Shown: one piece after another, positions 32,655 through 40,961 of the stretch | How positions within the stretch are numbered: position 1 is the first letter of the stretch | Layout of the letters: every line of letters begins with the position of its first letter | Assembly: GCA_964508025.1 (NCBI GenBank) | Contig: CAZDSF010000003.1 | Span: 1 to 64,000, forward strand | Source of the DNA: JAAZNO01 sp964508025 | GTDB lineage: Bacteria > Chloroflexota > Anaerolineae > B4-G1 > SLSP01 | Direction of reading: 5' to 3' | DNA: 64,000 bases | Position numbers and translations under genes: made by a program | The notes under the pieces: generated by a model | Databases searched by the model: none | What the model saw: the letters and a program-made list of their open reading frames with translations, nothing else | Told to the model about the DNA's origin: nothing

Positions 32655-33616
32655 GAGACGACGCCCTGAGTCAGGTCAAGGAACAGGCTTTCCAGCGTGT
32701 CGCGTTCTTCGACAAAGGAAAGAACGGGAAATCCGGCGGCGACGAGTTCCGCCAATAGCGCGGCGACAGCTTCGTCTTGCCCTTCGAGGGCGACGAGCAG
32801 CGTGGGGCGTAGCTCGCCGCCGTTGTTTGGCGGGACCGGCATCACATTCAGAATGTGGGGGTGCTGGACGAGCCAGGCCTGTGCATCGTCGAAGCGATCG
32901 AGCAGTGTGATTCGCACACGGCGCTGGGGGCGCAACCGGCGGCGGATCTCGTCCATGGGGCCAGTGGCGATCATGCGTCCTTGCTCCAGAATACCCACAT
33001 GGGTGGCGATGTCATCGAGCTCGCGCAAGACATGGGAGGAGAGGAAGATGGTCTTCCCCATATCTTGCAGCACGCGCAACATATCACGCAACTCGACGCG
33101 CGCGCGGGGATCGAGACCGGCAGCGGGTTCATCGGCGAGGATGAGCGCGGGATCGTGGACGAGTGCGCGCGCCAGCCCTAGCCGCTGGCGCATCCCGCGC
33201 GAAAGGGAGCGCACCTCGTCAGCGGCGCGGTGGCTCAGTCCGACCAGCTCGAGCAGGTCGGCGGCGATGCTGCGGCGCCTCTCTGGCGCGATGCCGTAAC
33301 ACGCCGCGAAGAAATCCAGGTATTCGGCGGCGGACATCTCATCATACAGGCCGAATTCGTCGGGGATGTAGCCGAAGAGGCGGCGCGCTTCACGCGGCTG
33401 GGTGCGGATGGAGTAACCGCCCAGACGCACGTCGCCGCGCTCGAAGGCGAGGAGGGTGGCGATGATGCGGATGGTGGTGGTCTTGCCGGCGCCATTCGGC
33501 CCGACGAAGGCGTAGATCGCGCCGGCTTCGACGCGCAGATGCAACCCGTCGAGCGCGGGGCGCCGGGCTTTGCGATAGGTCTTGGTCAACGCTTCGATTT
33601 CGAGAATGGCGCTCAT
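32651..33616 (-). CDS. ABC transporter ATP-binding protein
   Basis: 321 residues. Walker A GPNGAGKT, signature LSRGMRQR, Walker B LILADEP, and the H-loop SSHV. The C-terminal 90 residues form the extra domain seen in ABC-2-type exporters (Nod/CcmA-like group). No permease gene is adjacent, so the partner must lie elsewhere. Coupling with hemW hints at haem or tetrapyrrole-related transport but this is speculative. Confidence 0.88.
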   Translation of the reverse strand: MSAILEIEALTKTYRKARRPALDGLHLRVEAGAIYAFVGPNGAGKTTTIRIIATLLAFERGDVRLGGYSIRTQPREARRLFGYIPDEFGLYDEMSAAEYLDFFAACYGIAPERRRSIAADLLELVGLSHRAADEVRSLSRGMRQRLGLARALVHDPALILADEPAAGLDPRARVELRDMLRVLQDMGKTIFLSSHVLRELDDIATHVGILEQGRMIATGPMDEIRRRLRPQRRVRITLLDRFDDAQAWLVQHPHILNVMPVPPNNGGELRPTLLVALEGQDEAVAALLAELVAAGFPVLSFVEERDTLESLFLDLTQGVVS

Positions 33617-33730
33617 AGCAGCTCACCAGATGGTCCCCAAATCTGTTGCAGAGTATAGGTCAGCCGGGCGGGTTGTCAACGTGACATTTTAGCTGTAAGC
33701 TGTGGGGGTTGAACTCTGGAGGTGCATGAT

Positions 33731-34690
33731 ATGGGAAAGGCGGAACTGTTTACGCTTCCGGGACGCAGAGCGCCGGCGACGCCGCTGGAGTCGTTGCGTG
33801 AGGTCCTGGACGCGCTAGAGCAGCGTTTGGGCAGCCTGGCTTCCAGTACGGCGGAAGCGGCGTTGGAGACGCCACGGTTGTTTGATCGGGCGGCGGCATT
33901 GCTGGAGGATCTCCGCGCGCGCGATGCAGAGATCGCCGCTGAGGAGACACGTTTTGCCACTGTTTCTGCTATGTATCGCAGCAAAGCGCCGGTGTTTTTG
34001 CGCCGCATTGGAGGCGTGGCCGCGTTGGCGGCTGAAAGAGAGCGGGTGAGACCGGCGGCATCCGCCTGGTGGTGGACGTTGGATCTCTGGTGGGCGGAGC
34101 AACGCCGGGCCGTCTTGCAACGGCGGTTGAAGTGGGTGGGGCTTGCAGCGGCGGTGCTCGTTGTGGCGGGGCTGGTGTACGCGCGCTTCTTCGCGCCGGA
34201 TGCGCTGACCCGCGCGGTGTTCAATTATCAATTCGAGGCTGCGGATCTGGCTGGAAGGGGCGACTACGCGGGCGCCCTTGAGCAGGTGGAGCTCGCGCTG
34301 GCGCTCAAGCCGGATGAGCCGGAACTGCTCACTTTGCAAGGCGTGCTGCTGGAAATGCTGGATGATGCTGCCGCGCCTGAGATCCTCGCGGCGGCGGCGC
34401 GCGCTTATGGGAACCAAGAGCAGTTTTTGACCACACGTGGGCAGTTGTACCTTCAGATGGGACAGTTCGAGGCGGCGCAGCAGGCGGCGGAAGCGTTGTT
34501 GGCCGTGAACGCGCAATCCCCGACGGCGTATCTCTATCGCGGCATGGCGGCGGAGGCCCTGGGAGATCGGCAACAGGCATTGGCCGACTATCAGCGGGCC
34601 GGAGAGCTGGCGCAGGAACAGAAACAACATCAGATTTACGTGACAGCGCGCAATCTGATGGGAAATTTACTCATGCAGACTGGCCCGTAA
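33731..34690 (+). CDS. Membrane-anchored TPR protein
   Basis: 319 residues. About 135 charged, helical N-terminal residues, one transmembrane helix near 136-158 (LKWVGLAAAVLVVAGLVYA), then a C-terminal TPR solenoid with at least three repeats (DYAGALEQVELALALKP; GQFEAAQQAAEALLAVN; GDRQQALADYQRAGEL). TPRs mediate protein contacts; the function is unknown. The ATG at 33731 lies 7 nt after GGAGGT; an in-frame GTG at 33722 overlaps the Shine-Dalgarno and is rejected. Confidence 0.7.
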   Translation: MGKAELFTLPGRRAPATPLESLREVLDALEQRLGSLASSTAEAALETPRLFDRAAALLEDLRARDAEIAAEETRFATVSAMYRSKAPVFLRRIGGVAALAAERERVRPAASAWWWTLDLWWAEQRRAVLQRRLKWVGLAAAVLVVAGLVYARFFAPDALTRAVFNYQFEAADLAGRGDYAGALEQVELALALKPDEPELLTLQGVLLEMLDDAAAPEILAAAARAYGNQEQFLTTRGQLYLQMGQFEAAQQAAEALLAVNAQSPTAYLYRGMAAEALGDRQQALADYQRAGELAQEQKQHQIYVTARNLMGNLLMQTGP

Positions 34691-34730
34691 TTGGGAGGAG
34701 ACACCGGTGCTGGCGCACACCATCCCGGTA

Positions 34731-34819
34731 CGAAAAAGCGTGCGTAGAGAGCAGTGAGCAGTCAAGATTGGCGAAACTTGCTCATTACTTACGGCTTTCT
34801 GCTCGCCAGCTACTATTTT
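34731..34819 (+). repeat. Leader-type repeat with GTAGAGAGCAGTGAGCAG core
   Basis: CGAAAAAGCG followed by GTAGAGAGCAGTGAGCAG (34744-34761) and, 50 nt later, TACTATTTT (34811-34819) before GAAGGAG. The same parts in the same order occur at 40200-40307. Direct identity of the 18-nt core is complete. Confidence 0.65.
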
Positions 34820-34861
34820 CGAAGGAGACTTCACCGGCTGCCGCCGACCACCATGAATGAA

Positions 34862-34920
34862 AATGTACCGTAGGTTACCAAACCTGCGCCAAGAGAGCGA
34901 ACTGCAGTTCGCGGTACATT
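34862..34920. repeat. Nested palindrome able to fold as a three-way junction
   Basis: Outer arms AATGTACCG (34862-34870) and CGGTACATT (34912-34920) enclose AGGTT-ACCA-AACCT (34872-34885) and the perfect 16-bp palindrome GCGAACTGCAGTTCGC (34897-34912). No coding potential. The interval 34691-34990 contains only this element and the two word-repeat segments. Confidence 0.6.
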
Positions 34921-34939
34921 GGCTACGCTGTTGATTTTT

Positions 34940-34972
34940 GATCGGTGATATCCGTGTCAATCCGTGAGCCAT
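34940..34972 (+). repeat. 33-bp leader repeat upstream of the diiron oxidase gene
   Basis: Starts GATCGGTGATA and ends with the 16-nt core TCAATCCGTGAGCCAT. A copy of the same length (29 of 33 matching) lies at 55657-55689 on the minus strand, also just upstream of a start codon. The Shine-Dalgarno AAGGAG follows 5 nt later. Confidence 0.7.
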
Positions 34973-34990
34973 TTTTGAAGGAGCGCAGTA

Positions 34991-35668
34991 ATGAAACAAC
35001 CCGAAATTGATCTCAAGCGCGAACATCAGGCCACGCTGGCGCGCCCACGTTACCCTTATGGGCTGGCGGCGCGCTTCTTTTTTGCTTCCATGGATCTGTT
35101 GACGGGGCGAAATGTGACCCTCCCCAAAGCCAAACTGCTGGAAATGTTGGCGAGCATTCCGTACCGGGAATGGGAAAATCACCAGTATCGCCGCCTCACG
35201 CGCCGCTATCACGATACGGCATGGGTGCAACGCGCGCGGGGGATTGTGGATTGGGGCCGAGAAGCGCAGGATAATGAGTACTGGCATTTGCTGGTGTTGC
35301 AGGAGAAGATGCGCGCGGATGGACTCAAAGATCCCTGGTATCTCAAGCCGCCCATTCCCTGGCTGATGGTCTGGATTTATGTGGGGCTGGCGCGGTTGCT
35401 GGCATTCTTCAGCCTGCGCGGCGCTTTCTTGTTCAACGGGCAATTTGAGGATCATGCGGAGCACGAGTATGCCCGGTTGGTGGCGCAGCATCCTGAGTGG
35501 GAGACTCAGCCGGTGCAGAGTGCGGTGGTCGCGGAACAGACAGATGCGACCACGTGGGCGGATGTGTTCCGCCGCATCAGTCTCGATGAGCGCGATCACC
35601 GGAATCGCAGCTTCTTGTATGCGGGCCGGCCGGAACAGATGGTGACTTATCCAGGAATGCCGCAATAG
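34991..35668 (+). CDS. Alternative-oxidase-like (AOX/PTOX) diiron protein
   Basis: 225 residues. All six expected diiron ligands can be placed: Glu51 (LLEMLASIP), Glu96 and His99 (EAQDNEYWHLL), Glu153 (FEDHAEHEY), Glu200 and His203 (LDERDHRN). The hydrophobic segments around 122-148 fit the interfacial membrane helices of AOX. Such enzymes oxidise quinol and reduce O2 to water without proton pumping. Quinol oxidase activity is inferred from the family, and the protein is divergent from plant AOX. Strong Shine-Dalgarno AAGGAG. It sits alone between a TPR gene and a kinase. Confidence 0.75.
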   Translation: MKQPEIDLKREHQATLARPRYPYGLAARFFFASMDLLTGRNVTLPKAKLLEMLASIPYREWENHQYRRLTRRYHDTAWVQRARGIVDWGREAQDNEYWHLLVLQEKMRADGLKDPWYLKPPIPWLMVWIYVGLARLLAFFSLRGAFLFNGQFEDHAEHEYARLVAQHPEWETQPVQSAVVAEQTDATTWADVFRRISLDERDHRNRSFLYAGRPEQMVTYPGMPQ

Positions 35669-35685
35669 GCGCTGCTCAGCGTTTA

Positions 35686-38600
35686 TCAGCGTTGTCGCAA
35701 TGCCTGTGCTAATGTGCGAGCCAGCTGTTCCACGTCCGGCGGCTTGAGCAGCCAATCGGTGGGGCCCAGGGCGTGTAATTCGCTGAGCTCGCTTTGCAGC
35801 GGATAGCCGCTGAGGATGATAACGGGCTGGGACAGGCCGCGCTGGCGGATGGCTTCCAGGAGGCCCTGACCGCTCAATTGCGGCATGACAAAATCGCTTA
35901 ACACCAGAGCGATCTCATCCGCGTGTTGTGTCAGGATTTCCAGCGCTTCGTGACCGTGCATGGCTTCCAGCGGGTGATACCCCAGCGTTTTCAGAATGCT
36001 GACCAGCGCAGCTCTTACGCCGGGATCATCTTCCACGACCAGAACGTGCTCGCCATTTCCCAGATGGGCAGATTCGAGCATCATTGCGGCGGTATTGGCA
36101 ACGTCCAGTGCGCTGCTGGGCAGATAGATGGTGAACACGCTGCCCGCTCCAAGGCGTGAACTGACTTCAATTTCCCCTTGATGTTGTTTTACGATGCCAT
36201 GCACCTGCGCCAATCCCAACCCACTGCCTTTGCCCGGTGGTTTGGTGGTGAAAAATGGCTCGAACAGGTGCGCCACTACTTCTGGCGGCATGCCTGTGCC
36301 CGTGTCGGCGACCGTCACCTTGATCCATAAGCCGGGTTCGAGTGGGGGACGCTCCTGGCGTTGTTGCACAACCAGGTGCTCCAGGCCAATGCGTAGGCCG
36401 CCGCCCTCTGGCATGGCGTCGCGCGCGTTGACGGCCAGATTGAAGAGGGTTTGCTGAAGCCGGGTGGGATCAGCATGAACGATGTATTCGGCTTCTGCGG
36501 CGTGCAACTCGATGTGGATGTTTTCGGGCAGGGTGCGGCGCAACAGGACGAGTTGCTCTTGCATAAAGGGTAGCAGGTCGAGCGGATGGCGTTCGAGTAT
36601 CGTGCGGCGCCCGAAGTCTACAATTTGCCGGATCAGCTCGGCGGCCCGTTTGGCCTGTTGCAGCATGATCTGCAGCCGCCCAGCGATTGGCTCTTGCAGC
36701 GCCGGCGTCTGAAGCGACATCTGGGTGTAAAGCATGATGATGGCGAGGATGTTGTTGAAGTCGTGGGCAATGCCGGCAGCCAGTTGCCCCACGGCAGCCA
36801 GGCGCTCCTGTTGTACCATGCGCTGCTGCGTCTGCTGTAGCTCGGTCAGCGCCGCGCTCAAGTTCTGGTTGCTCTGGCGGAGCGCTTCCTCGCTGTGTTT
36901 GCGCTCGGTGATGTCGTGCCCGATGCCGACAATGCCGATGATCTTCCCCTGATCATCGCGTAGCGGCATTTTGGAGGTGACCAGCCAGCGTTCCTCTCCG
37001 GTGTTTCGCACCAGACGTTCTTCGCGGTCGAAGATGGGGATGCCGCCTTCTAGCACGGCTCTGTCGTCGCGCATGAATTCCTGGGCGATATCGGGCGGGA
37101 AGATTTCATCATCTGTTTTTCCCAACGCCTCTGCTTCAGTTGTAAAGCCCATGTTGATCAGATCGGCGCGGTTCGCCAGCACTTTGCGCAATTCCGGGTC
37201 TTTCACGTACACCGCATCCGGTAGATTCTCGATCACAGTACGCAACAGAATGCGCTGGCGCGCCAGCGCCTCTTCGGCTTGCTTGCGCGTGGTGATGTCT
37301 TCGATCACGCTGATGAAATACATGGGAGCGCCGACTTCATCCCGCATCAGCGACGTTGTGATGCTAACCCATACCAGATCGCCGCTGCGGTGGATATAGC
37401 GTTTCTCACGTTGGAAGGTTTCGATTTCCCCGGCAACCAGGCGTTCGGACAGTTCCAGATCCATGGCGAGGTCATCAGGGTGCGTGATGTCCTGAAACCG
37501 CATCGTCAGCAGCGTCTCGCGGGGATAACCTGTAATGTCGCATAGTCTATCGTTGACGCGCAAGAGACGGCCATCAAGGGCGGTGTGGCTGATGCCCACG
37601 GCGGCTTGCTCAAAAGTGTTGCGGTAGCGGATTTCGCTTGCGCGTAGCGCTTCTGCTGCTTCACGCTGCGCAGTAATATCTATCACGCTGGCGAGTGCAA
37701 TCCCTGGTTGATCAGGATTCAAGTGCAGCAACTCTCCAATGACCCGCACCCAGCGCACGCCACCATCCTTGCGGACATAGCGCTTCTCGATCTCATAATT
37801 GACTATCAGATTTTCCAGGCACTGACGAATCTGCGGAGTTTCTCGTTGCCAGTCTTCTGGATGTGTAATATCAGCGACGGTCAACTGCCGGAGTTCTTCC
37901 TCGGTGTAGCCGACGATGTCGAGGAAGTGCTGGTTTACCTGCACGAAGCTTTGATCCCTCGTGTTGACGATGGCGATGCCCACCGGGCTATGTTCGAAGA
38001 TGCCGCGAAAACGTTCCTCGCTGGCTGAGAGCGCGGCGCTGGCTTTCTGACGCATCTCAACGTACCGGGCGATGACATAACCGGTCATCAATCCCGCTGC
38101 TGTGAACATGACCAGAGCAATAATCTCGTAGGAGGTTGTGATCGAAAAAGCGCTCTTTGGAAAGGTGAGCTTGATGAAGACGCTGTTTGCCAGCAGCAGG
38201 GCGCTCCACAGCCCAAACGCTGCCAGCATAGAAACTAGCACGATCTTGCCGTTGTCACGCGCGTGCGCCGGGATGGGGAGTCGCAGCGGTCGGCGTACTT
38301 CGGGGCTGATGAGCGCGCACAACGCCACAAAGAACGCCAGGAAGAGGTTGAGCGTGCCTTTAGCGACGAGACTATTCAGCACCTCGATGGGCACGGTGGG
38401 GAGCGCCTCGGGCGCCCATACCGGCGGATTGGCAGCCATTGCGGGGGGATAGCCGTACCGTGTCCCCGTGGCGTAGACAACGGCGAAGAGTACCTGAGCG
38501 ATGAGGGGGTGATTCCACAGTGCGGGCTTCAGGTCACGGCGCTTAGCGCAATACCCGTGCCAGGTGAACCACAGCAGCACCAGCGCCGCTGTCACGCCAT

Positions 38601-38880
38601 TGGCCCAACCATTGCTCGGCCAGAGAAAGAAGGGATACAGCGCTCCCAAACCGCACAATCCGGCGATGAAGCCATAGCGCGCGCCGTAAGCCATGCCTGC
38701 TATCAGCGGGAAGCAATAAGACCAGAGAATCGAAAGCGTGAGCGGCGGTACGGAGAAGCTGAAGCCGTAGAATGCACCCAGAAATCCGACATAGCCTAAC
38801 AGCAGCGAGACGAGTACCTTACGCGGTTCTAGGATTCTGTCAGGAGCAGGTCTTGACCTCTCTGTTGCGTTTTGTGCCAC
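35686..38880 (-). CDS. Multi-PAS hybrid histidine kinase
   Basis: 1064 residues. N-terminal membrane region of about seven helices (1-290), three PAS/PAC modules (about 290-410, 415-535, 545-665), HisKA with GIAHDFNNIL, HATPase with DTGTGMPPEVVAHLFEPFFTT and GSGLGL motifs, and a C-terminal receiver with LVLSDFVMP (phospho-acceptor Asp) and LLKPP Lys. The Phe-Asn-Asn after the His is the NtrB/HisKA subclass. GTG start at 38880 with GAGGGGAT upstream. No dedicated response regulator is adjacent, so it may signal to a distant regulator. Confidence 0.9.
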   Translation of the reverse strand: MAQNATERSRPAPDRILEPRKVLVSLLLGYVGFLGAFYGFSFSVPPLTLSILWSYCFPLIAGMAYGARYGFIAGLCGLGALYPFFLWPSNGWANGVTAALVLLWFTWHGYCAKRRDLKPALWNHPLIAQVLFAVVYATGTRYGYPPAMAANPPVWAPEALPTVPIEVLNSLVAKGTLNLFLAFFVALCALISPEVRRPLRLPIPAHARDNGKIVLVSMLAAFGLWSALLLANSVFIKLTFPKSAFSITTSYEIIALVMFTAAGLMTGYVIARYVEMRQKASAALSASEERFRGIFEHSPVGIAIVNTRDQSFVQVNQHFLDIVGYTEEELRQLTVADITHPEDWQRETPQIRQCLENLIVNYEIEKRYVRKDGGVRWVRVIGELLHLNPDQPGIALASVIDITAQREAAEALRASEIRYRNTFEQAAVGISHTALDGRLLRVNDRLCDITGYPRETLLTMRFQDITHPDDLAMDLELSERLVAGEIETFQREKRYIHRSGDLVWVSITTSLMRDEVGAPMYFISVIEDITTRKQAEEALARQRILLRTVIENLPDAVYVKDPELRKVLANRADLINMGFTTEAEALGKTDDEIFPPDIAQEFMRDDRAVLEGGIPIFDREERLVRNTGEERWLVTSKMPLRDDQGKIIGIVGIGHDITERKHSEEALRQSNQNLSAALTELQQTQQRMVQQERLAAVGQLAAGIAHDFNNILAIIMLYTQMSLQTPALQEPIAGRLQIMLQQAKRAAELIRQIVDFGRRTILERHPLDLLPFMQEQLVLLRRTLPENIHIELHAAEAEYIVHADPTRLQQTLFNLAVNARDAMPEGGGLRIGLEHLVVQQRQERPPLEPGLWIKVTVADTGTGMPPEVVAHLFEPFFTTKPPGKGSGLGLAQVHGIVKQHQGEIEVSSRLGAGSVFTIYLPSSALDVANTAAMMLESAHLGNGEHVLVVEDDPGVRAALVSILKTLGYHPLEAMHGHEALEILTQHADEIALVLSDFVMPQLSGQGLLEAIRQRGLSQPVIILSGYPLQSELSELHALGPTDWLLKPPDVEQLARTLAQALRQR

Positions 38881-39021
38881 GGTATCCCCTCACTGTGGAT
38901 AGGTTAACCCTAGTGTACCTCAAACCATCAGACTGACAACTTTTGTTCTATGATGTCGGCTGTGGCGCTTTTCCCTTTTTCATCTCCAAGACTATAATAC
39001 AGGGTGAATGCTGAATGAATT

Positions 39022-39086
39022 CACTTTCCGAGGGCGCGGAGTTTTCTCATTTTTTCGCCTTCATTCTTCATCACTTTCAGGGAGGG
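39022..39086 (+). repeat. Iterated-word leader of the threonine aldolase gene
   Basis: Purine-rich CCGAGGGCGCGGAG, then TTTTCTCATTTTTTCG, then CCTTCATTCTTCATCAC, then GGGAGGG. The module order is the same as at 21911-21977 and 22576-22634. Confidence 0.5.
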
Positions 39087-39093
39087 TTTGAGC

Positions 39094-40128
39094 ATGAAGC
39101 TGGTAGATCTCCGCAGCGATACGGTCACACGTCCCACGCCCGCGATGTGGAAGGCAATGGCGTTGGCAGAGGTGGGCGATGATGTGTTGGGTGATGATCC
39201 CACGGTGAAACGCCTGGAAACCCTGGCTGCCGACCGCTTGGATAAGGAAGCCGCACTCTTTGTCCCCAGTGGGACGATGGGGAATCTGGCCGCGCTGCTG
39301 GCGCACTGCGGGCGCGGCGATGAGGTGATTCTGGGCGACAAGTCCCACACCATCGTCTACGAGCAAGGCGGGATGGCGGCGCTGGGCGGCATCATGCCGC
39401 GCACGTTGCCCAATCAGCCGGATGGCACGTTGCGCCTGGCAGAAATCGAAGCGGCGATTCGGGGCGATAATGTGCATTACCCGCGCACGCGCCTCATTTG
39501 CCTGGAGAACACCCACAACAACTGCTTTGGCGTTCCGTTGACCGCTGCTTATACCGCAGAGGTGGTGGCGCTGGCACGGCGTCACGGGCTGAAAACGCAC
39601 ATTGATGGCGCGCGGATCTTCAATGCTGCTGCCGCGCTGGAAGTGGACGTCCGCGCGTTGGTGCGCGGCGTGGATTCGGTGACGTTCTGTCTCTCGAAAG
39701 GGCTGTGCGCGCCGGTCGGCTCGGTGCTGTGCGGGAGCGCACCCTTCATCGCCGAGGCGCGCCGGGCGCGGAAGGTGCTCGGCGGCGGGATGCGGCAGGC
39801 GGGGATTCTCGCGGCGGCGGGCATCGTCGCCCTCGAAGAGATGACGCTGCGCCTCGACGCGGATCACGCCTGCGCGCAATGCCTCGCCGAAGGGCTGGCG
39901 ACGATTCCCGGCATCGAAGTCTTCCCGGTGCATACCAACATGGTTTACTTCGGCTTGACCGATGCGGTTGCATTGACTGCTTATGAAGTCACGGCGCGGC
40001 TCAGAGAACGCGGCGTGCTGGTATTGCCACGGGACGCGCGCAGTTTCCGCGCGGTGACGCATTACTGGATTGACGCGGACGCTGTGGATTACGTACTGGA
40101 AACCGTGCGCGCGGTGTTGACGGCATAA
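39094..40128 (+). CDS. ltaE: Low-specificity L-threonine aldolase
   Basis: 344 residues, PLP fold type I. DLRSDTVTRPT is the N-terminal signature, THNN and HIDGARIFNAA hold the cofactor Asp, and CLSKGLCAPVGS has the PLP Lys. It cleaves threonine or allo-threonine to glycine and acetaldehyde. Acetaldehyde could feed the aldehyde oxidoreductase at 62599. The ATG at 39094 is 8 nt after GGGAGGG; an in-frame TTG two codons upstream is less likely. Confidence 0.93.
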   Translation: MKLVDLRSDTVTRPTPAMWKAMALAEVGDDVLGDDPTVKRLETLAADRLDKEAALFVPSGTMGNLAALLAHCGRGDEVILGDKSHTIVYEQGGMAALGGIMPRTLPNQPDGTLRLAEIEAAIRGDNVHYPRTRLICLENTHNNCFGVPLTAAYTAEVVALARRHGLKTHIDGARIFNAAAALEVDVRALVRGVDSVTFCLSKGLCAPVGSVLCGSAPFIAEARRARKVLGGGMRQAGILAAAGIVALEEMTLRLDADHACAQCLAEGLATIPGIEVFPVHTNMVYFGLTDAVALTAYEVTARLRERGVLVLPRDARSFRAVTHYWIDADAVDYVLETVRAVLTA

Positions 40129-40132
40129 CGGG

Positions 40133-40200
40133 ACAGGGGCGCGGAGGGGCGGAAAGGCAGAGGGGTAGAGGTTTTCTTCTTCATCATTTCATCCTGGCGC
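40133..40200 (+). repeat. Purine-rich plus TTTTCTTCTTCATC segment
   Basis: GGGGCGCGGAGGGGCGGAAA words followed by TTTTCTTCTTCATCATTTC. It matches the module order of the leaders at 21911, 22576 and 39022, but here it lies between the threonine aldolase stop and another leader element rather than next to a start codon. Confidence 0.5.
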
Positions 40201-40307
40201 GAAAAAAGTGAGTAGAGAGCAGTGAGCAGGATGCCATTCGCCATTCGCCATTCGCCATTCGCCATACTCAAACGGCTCACCCTTCACTGCTCACCCATTA
40301 CTATTTT
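40200..40307 (+). repeat. Composite leader repeat with 7-bp tandem array (CCATTCG)
   Basis: CGAAAAAAGTGA plus GTAGAGAGCAGTGAGCAG (40212-40229), then CCATTCG repeated 4.6 times (40234-40265), then CACTGCTCAC, which can pair with the GTGAGCAG part, then TACTATTTT (40299-40307). AGGAGG and the ATG at 40321 follow. The outer parts repeat 34731-34819; the heptad array appears to be inserted between them. Confidence 0.7.
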
Positions 40308-40320
40308 AGGAGGTGCTACT

Positions 40321-40950
40321 ATGGCGAGAGCAAAGGCAAGCGACAGTCCAATCTATCAGTTGCGCATTGATCTGCGCGACATTCGCCCGCCGATTTGGCG
40401 GCGCATTCTGGTGCGGGGCGATGCCACATTGCACCGGTTGCACGAGATCATCCAGGTGTTGTTTGATTGGGCCGGGTATCACCTGCACATGTTTGACGTT
40501 GGAGGAGTCGAGTTCACCGATGATCGGGAGTCTCAACAGGAATTCGAGATGCGCGATGAGGGGCGCGTGCGACTGGATGCGCTGGGGTTGCGAGAAGGCG
40601 TGAGCTTTCTCTATACCTATGATTTTGGCGACAACTGGGAGCATCTCATCAAGGTAGAAAAGGTGCTGCCGCCAGATCCGGCGGGCGCGTATCCGGTGTG
40701 CCTCAAAGGAAAACGCGCCGGGCCGCCAGAAGATTGCGGCGGCCCGTGGGGCTTTGAAGCGATCGTGGACGTGTTCAAAGCTGTCGCCGCCGGCGAGCTG
40801 GCGTTGCCCTCTGAGGATGACGAGCTCGAGGCCGAAGCCGCCGAGTATGACGAGCGCCTTGAATTGCTGGAATGGGTTGGCGAGGATTACAATCCCGAAG
40901 CTTTCGATCTGGACGCCATCAACACGGCGCTCCGAAACTTCCAGAAGTAG
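40321..40950 (+). CDS. Plasmid pRiA4b ORF-3 family protein
   Basis: 209 residues. YQLRIDLRDIRPPIWRRI near the N terminus, LHRLHEIIQ, the YTYDFGDNWEH motif and CGGPWGFE near residue 140 are the family signatures. Also called IS1096 TnpR-like; the fold suggests protein or nucleic acid binding, and no enzymatic role is known. There is no transposase or inverted repeat nearby, so this is not evidence of an insertion sequence. AGGAGG precedes the ATG. Confidence 0.88.
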   Translation: MARAKASDSPIYQLRIDLRDIRPPIWRRILVRGDATLHRLHEIIQVLFDWAGYHLHMFDVGGVEFTDDRESQQEFEMRDEGRVRLDALGLREGVSFLYTYDFGDNWEHLIKVEKVLPPDPAGAYPVCLKGKRAGPPEDCGGPWGFEAIVDVFKAVAAGELALPSEDDELEAEAAEYDERLELLEWVGEDYNPEAFDLDAINTALRNFQK

Positions 40951-40961
40951 GGGGAAATGCT

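Noticed and set aside
34862..34920. Cloverleaf-like fold considered as a tRNA
   Set aside because: No acceptor CCA stem, no T-loop or anticodon pattern, and only two inner arms in 59 bp.
40321..40950. Insertion sequence, because the gene is of the IS1096 TnpR-like family
   Set aside because: No transposase, terminal inverted repeats or target duplications are visible.
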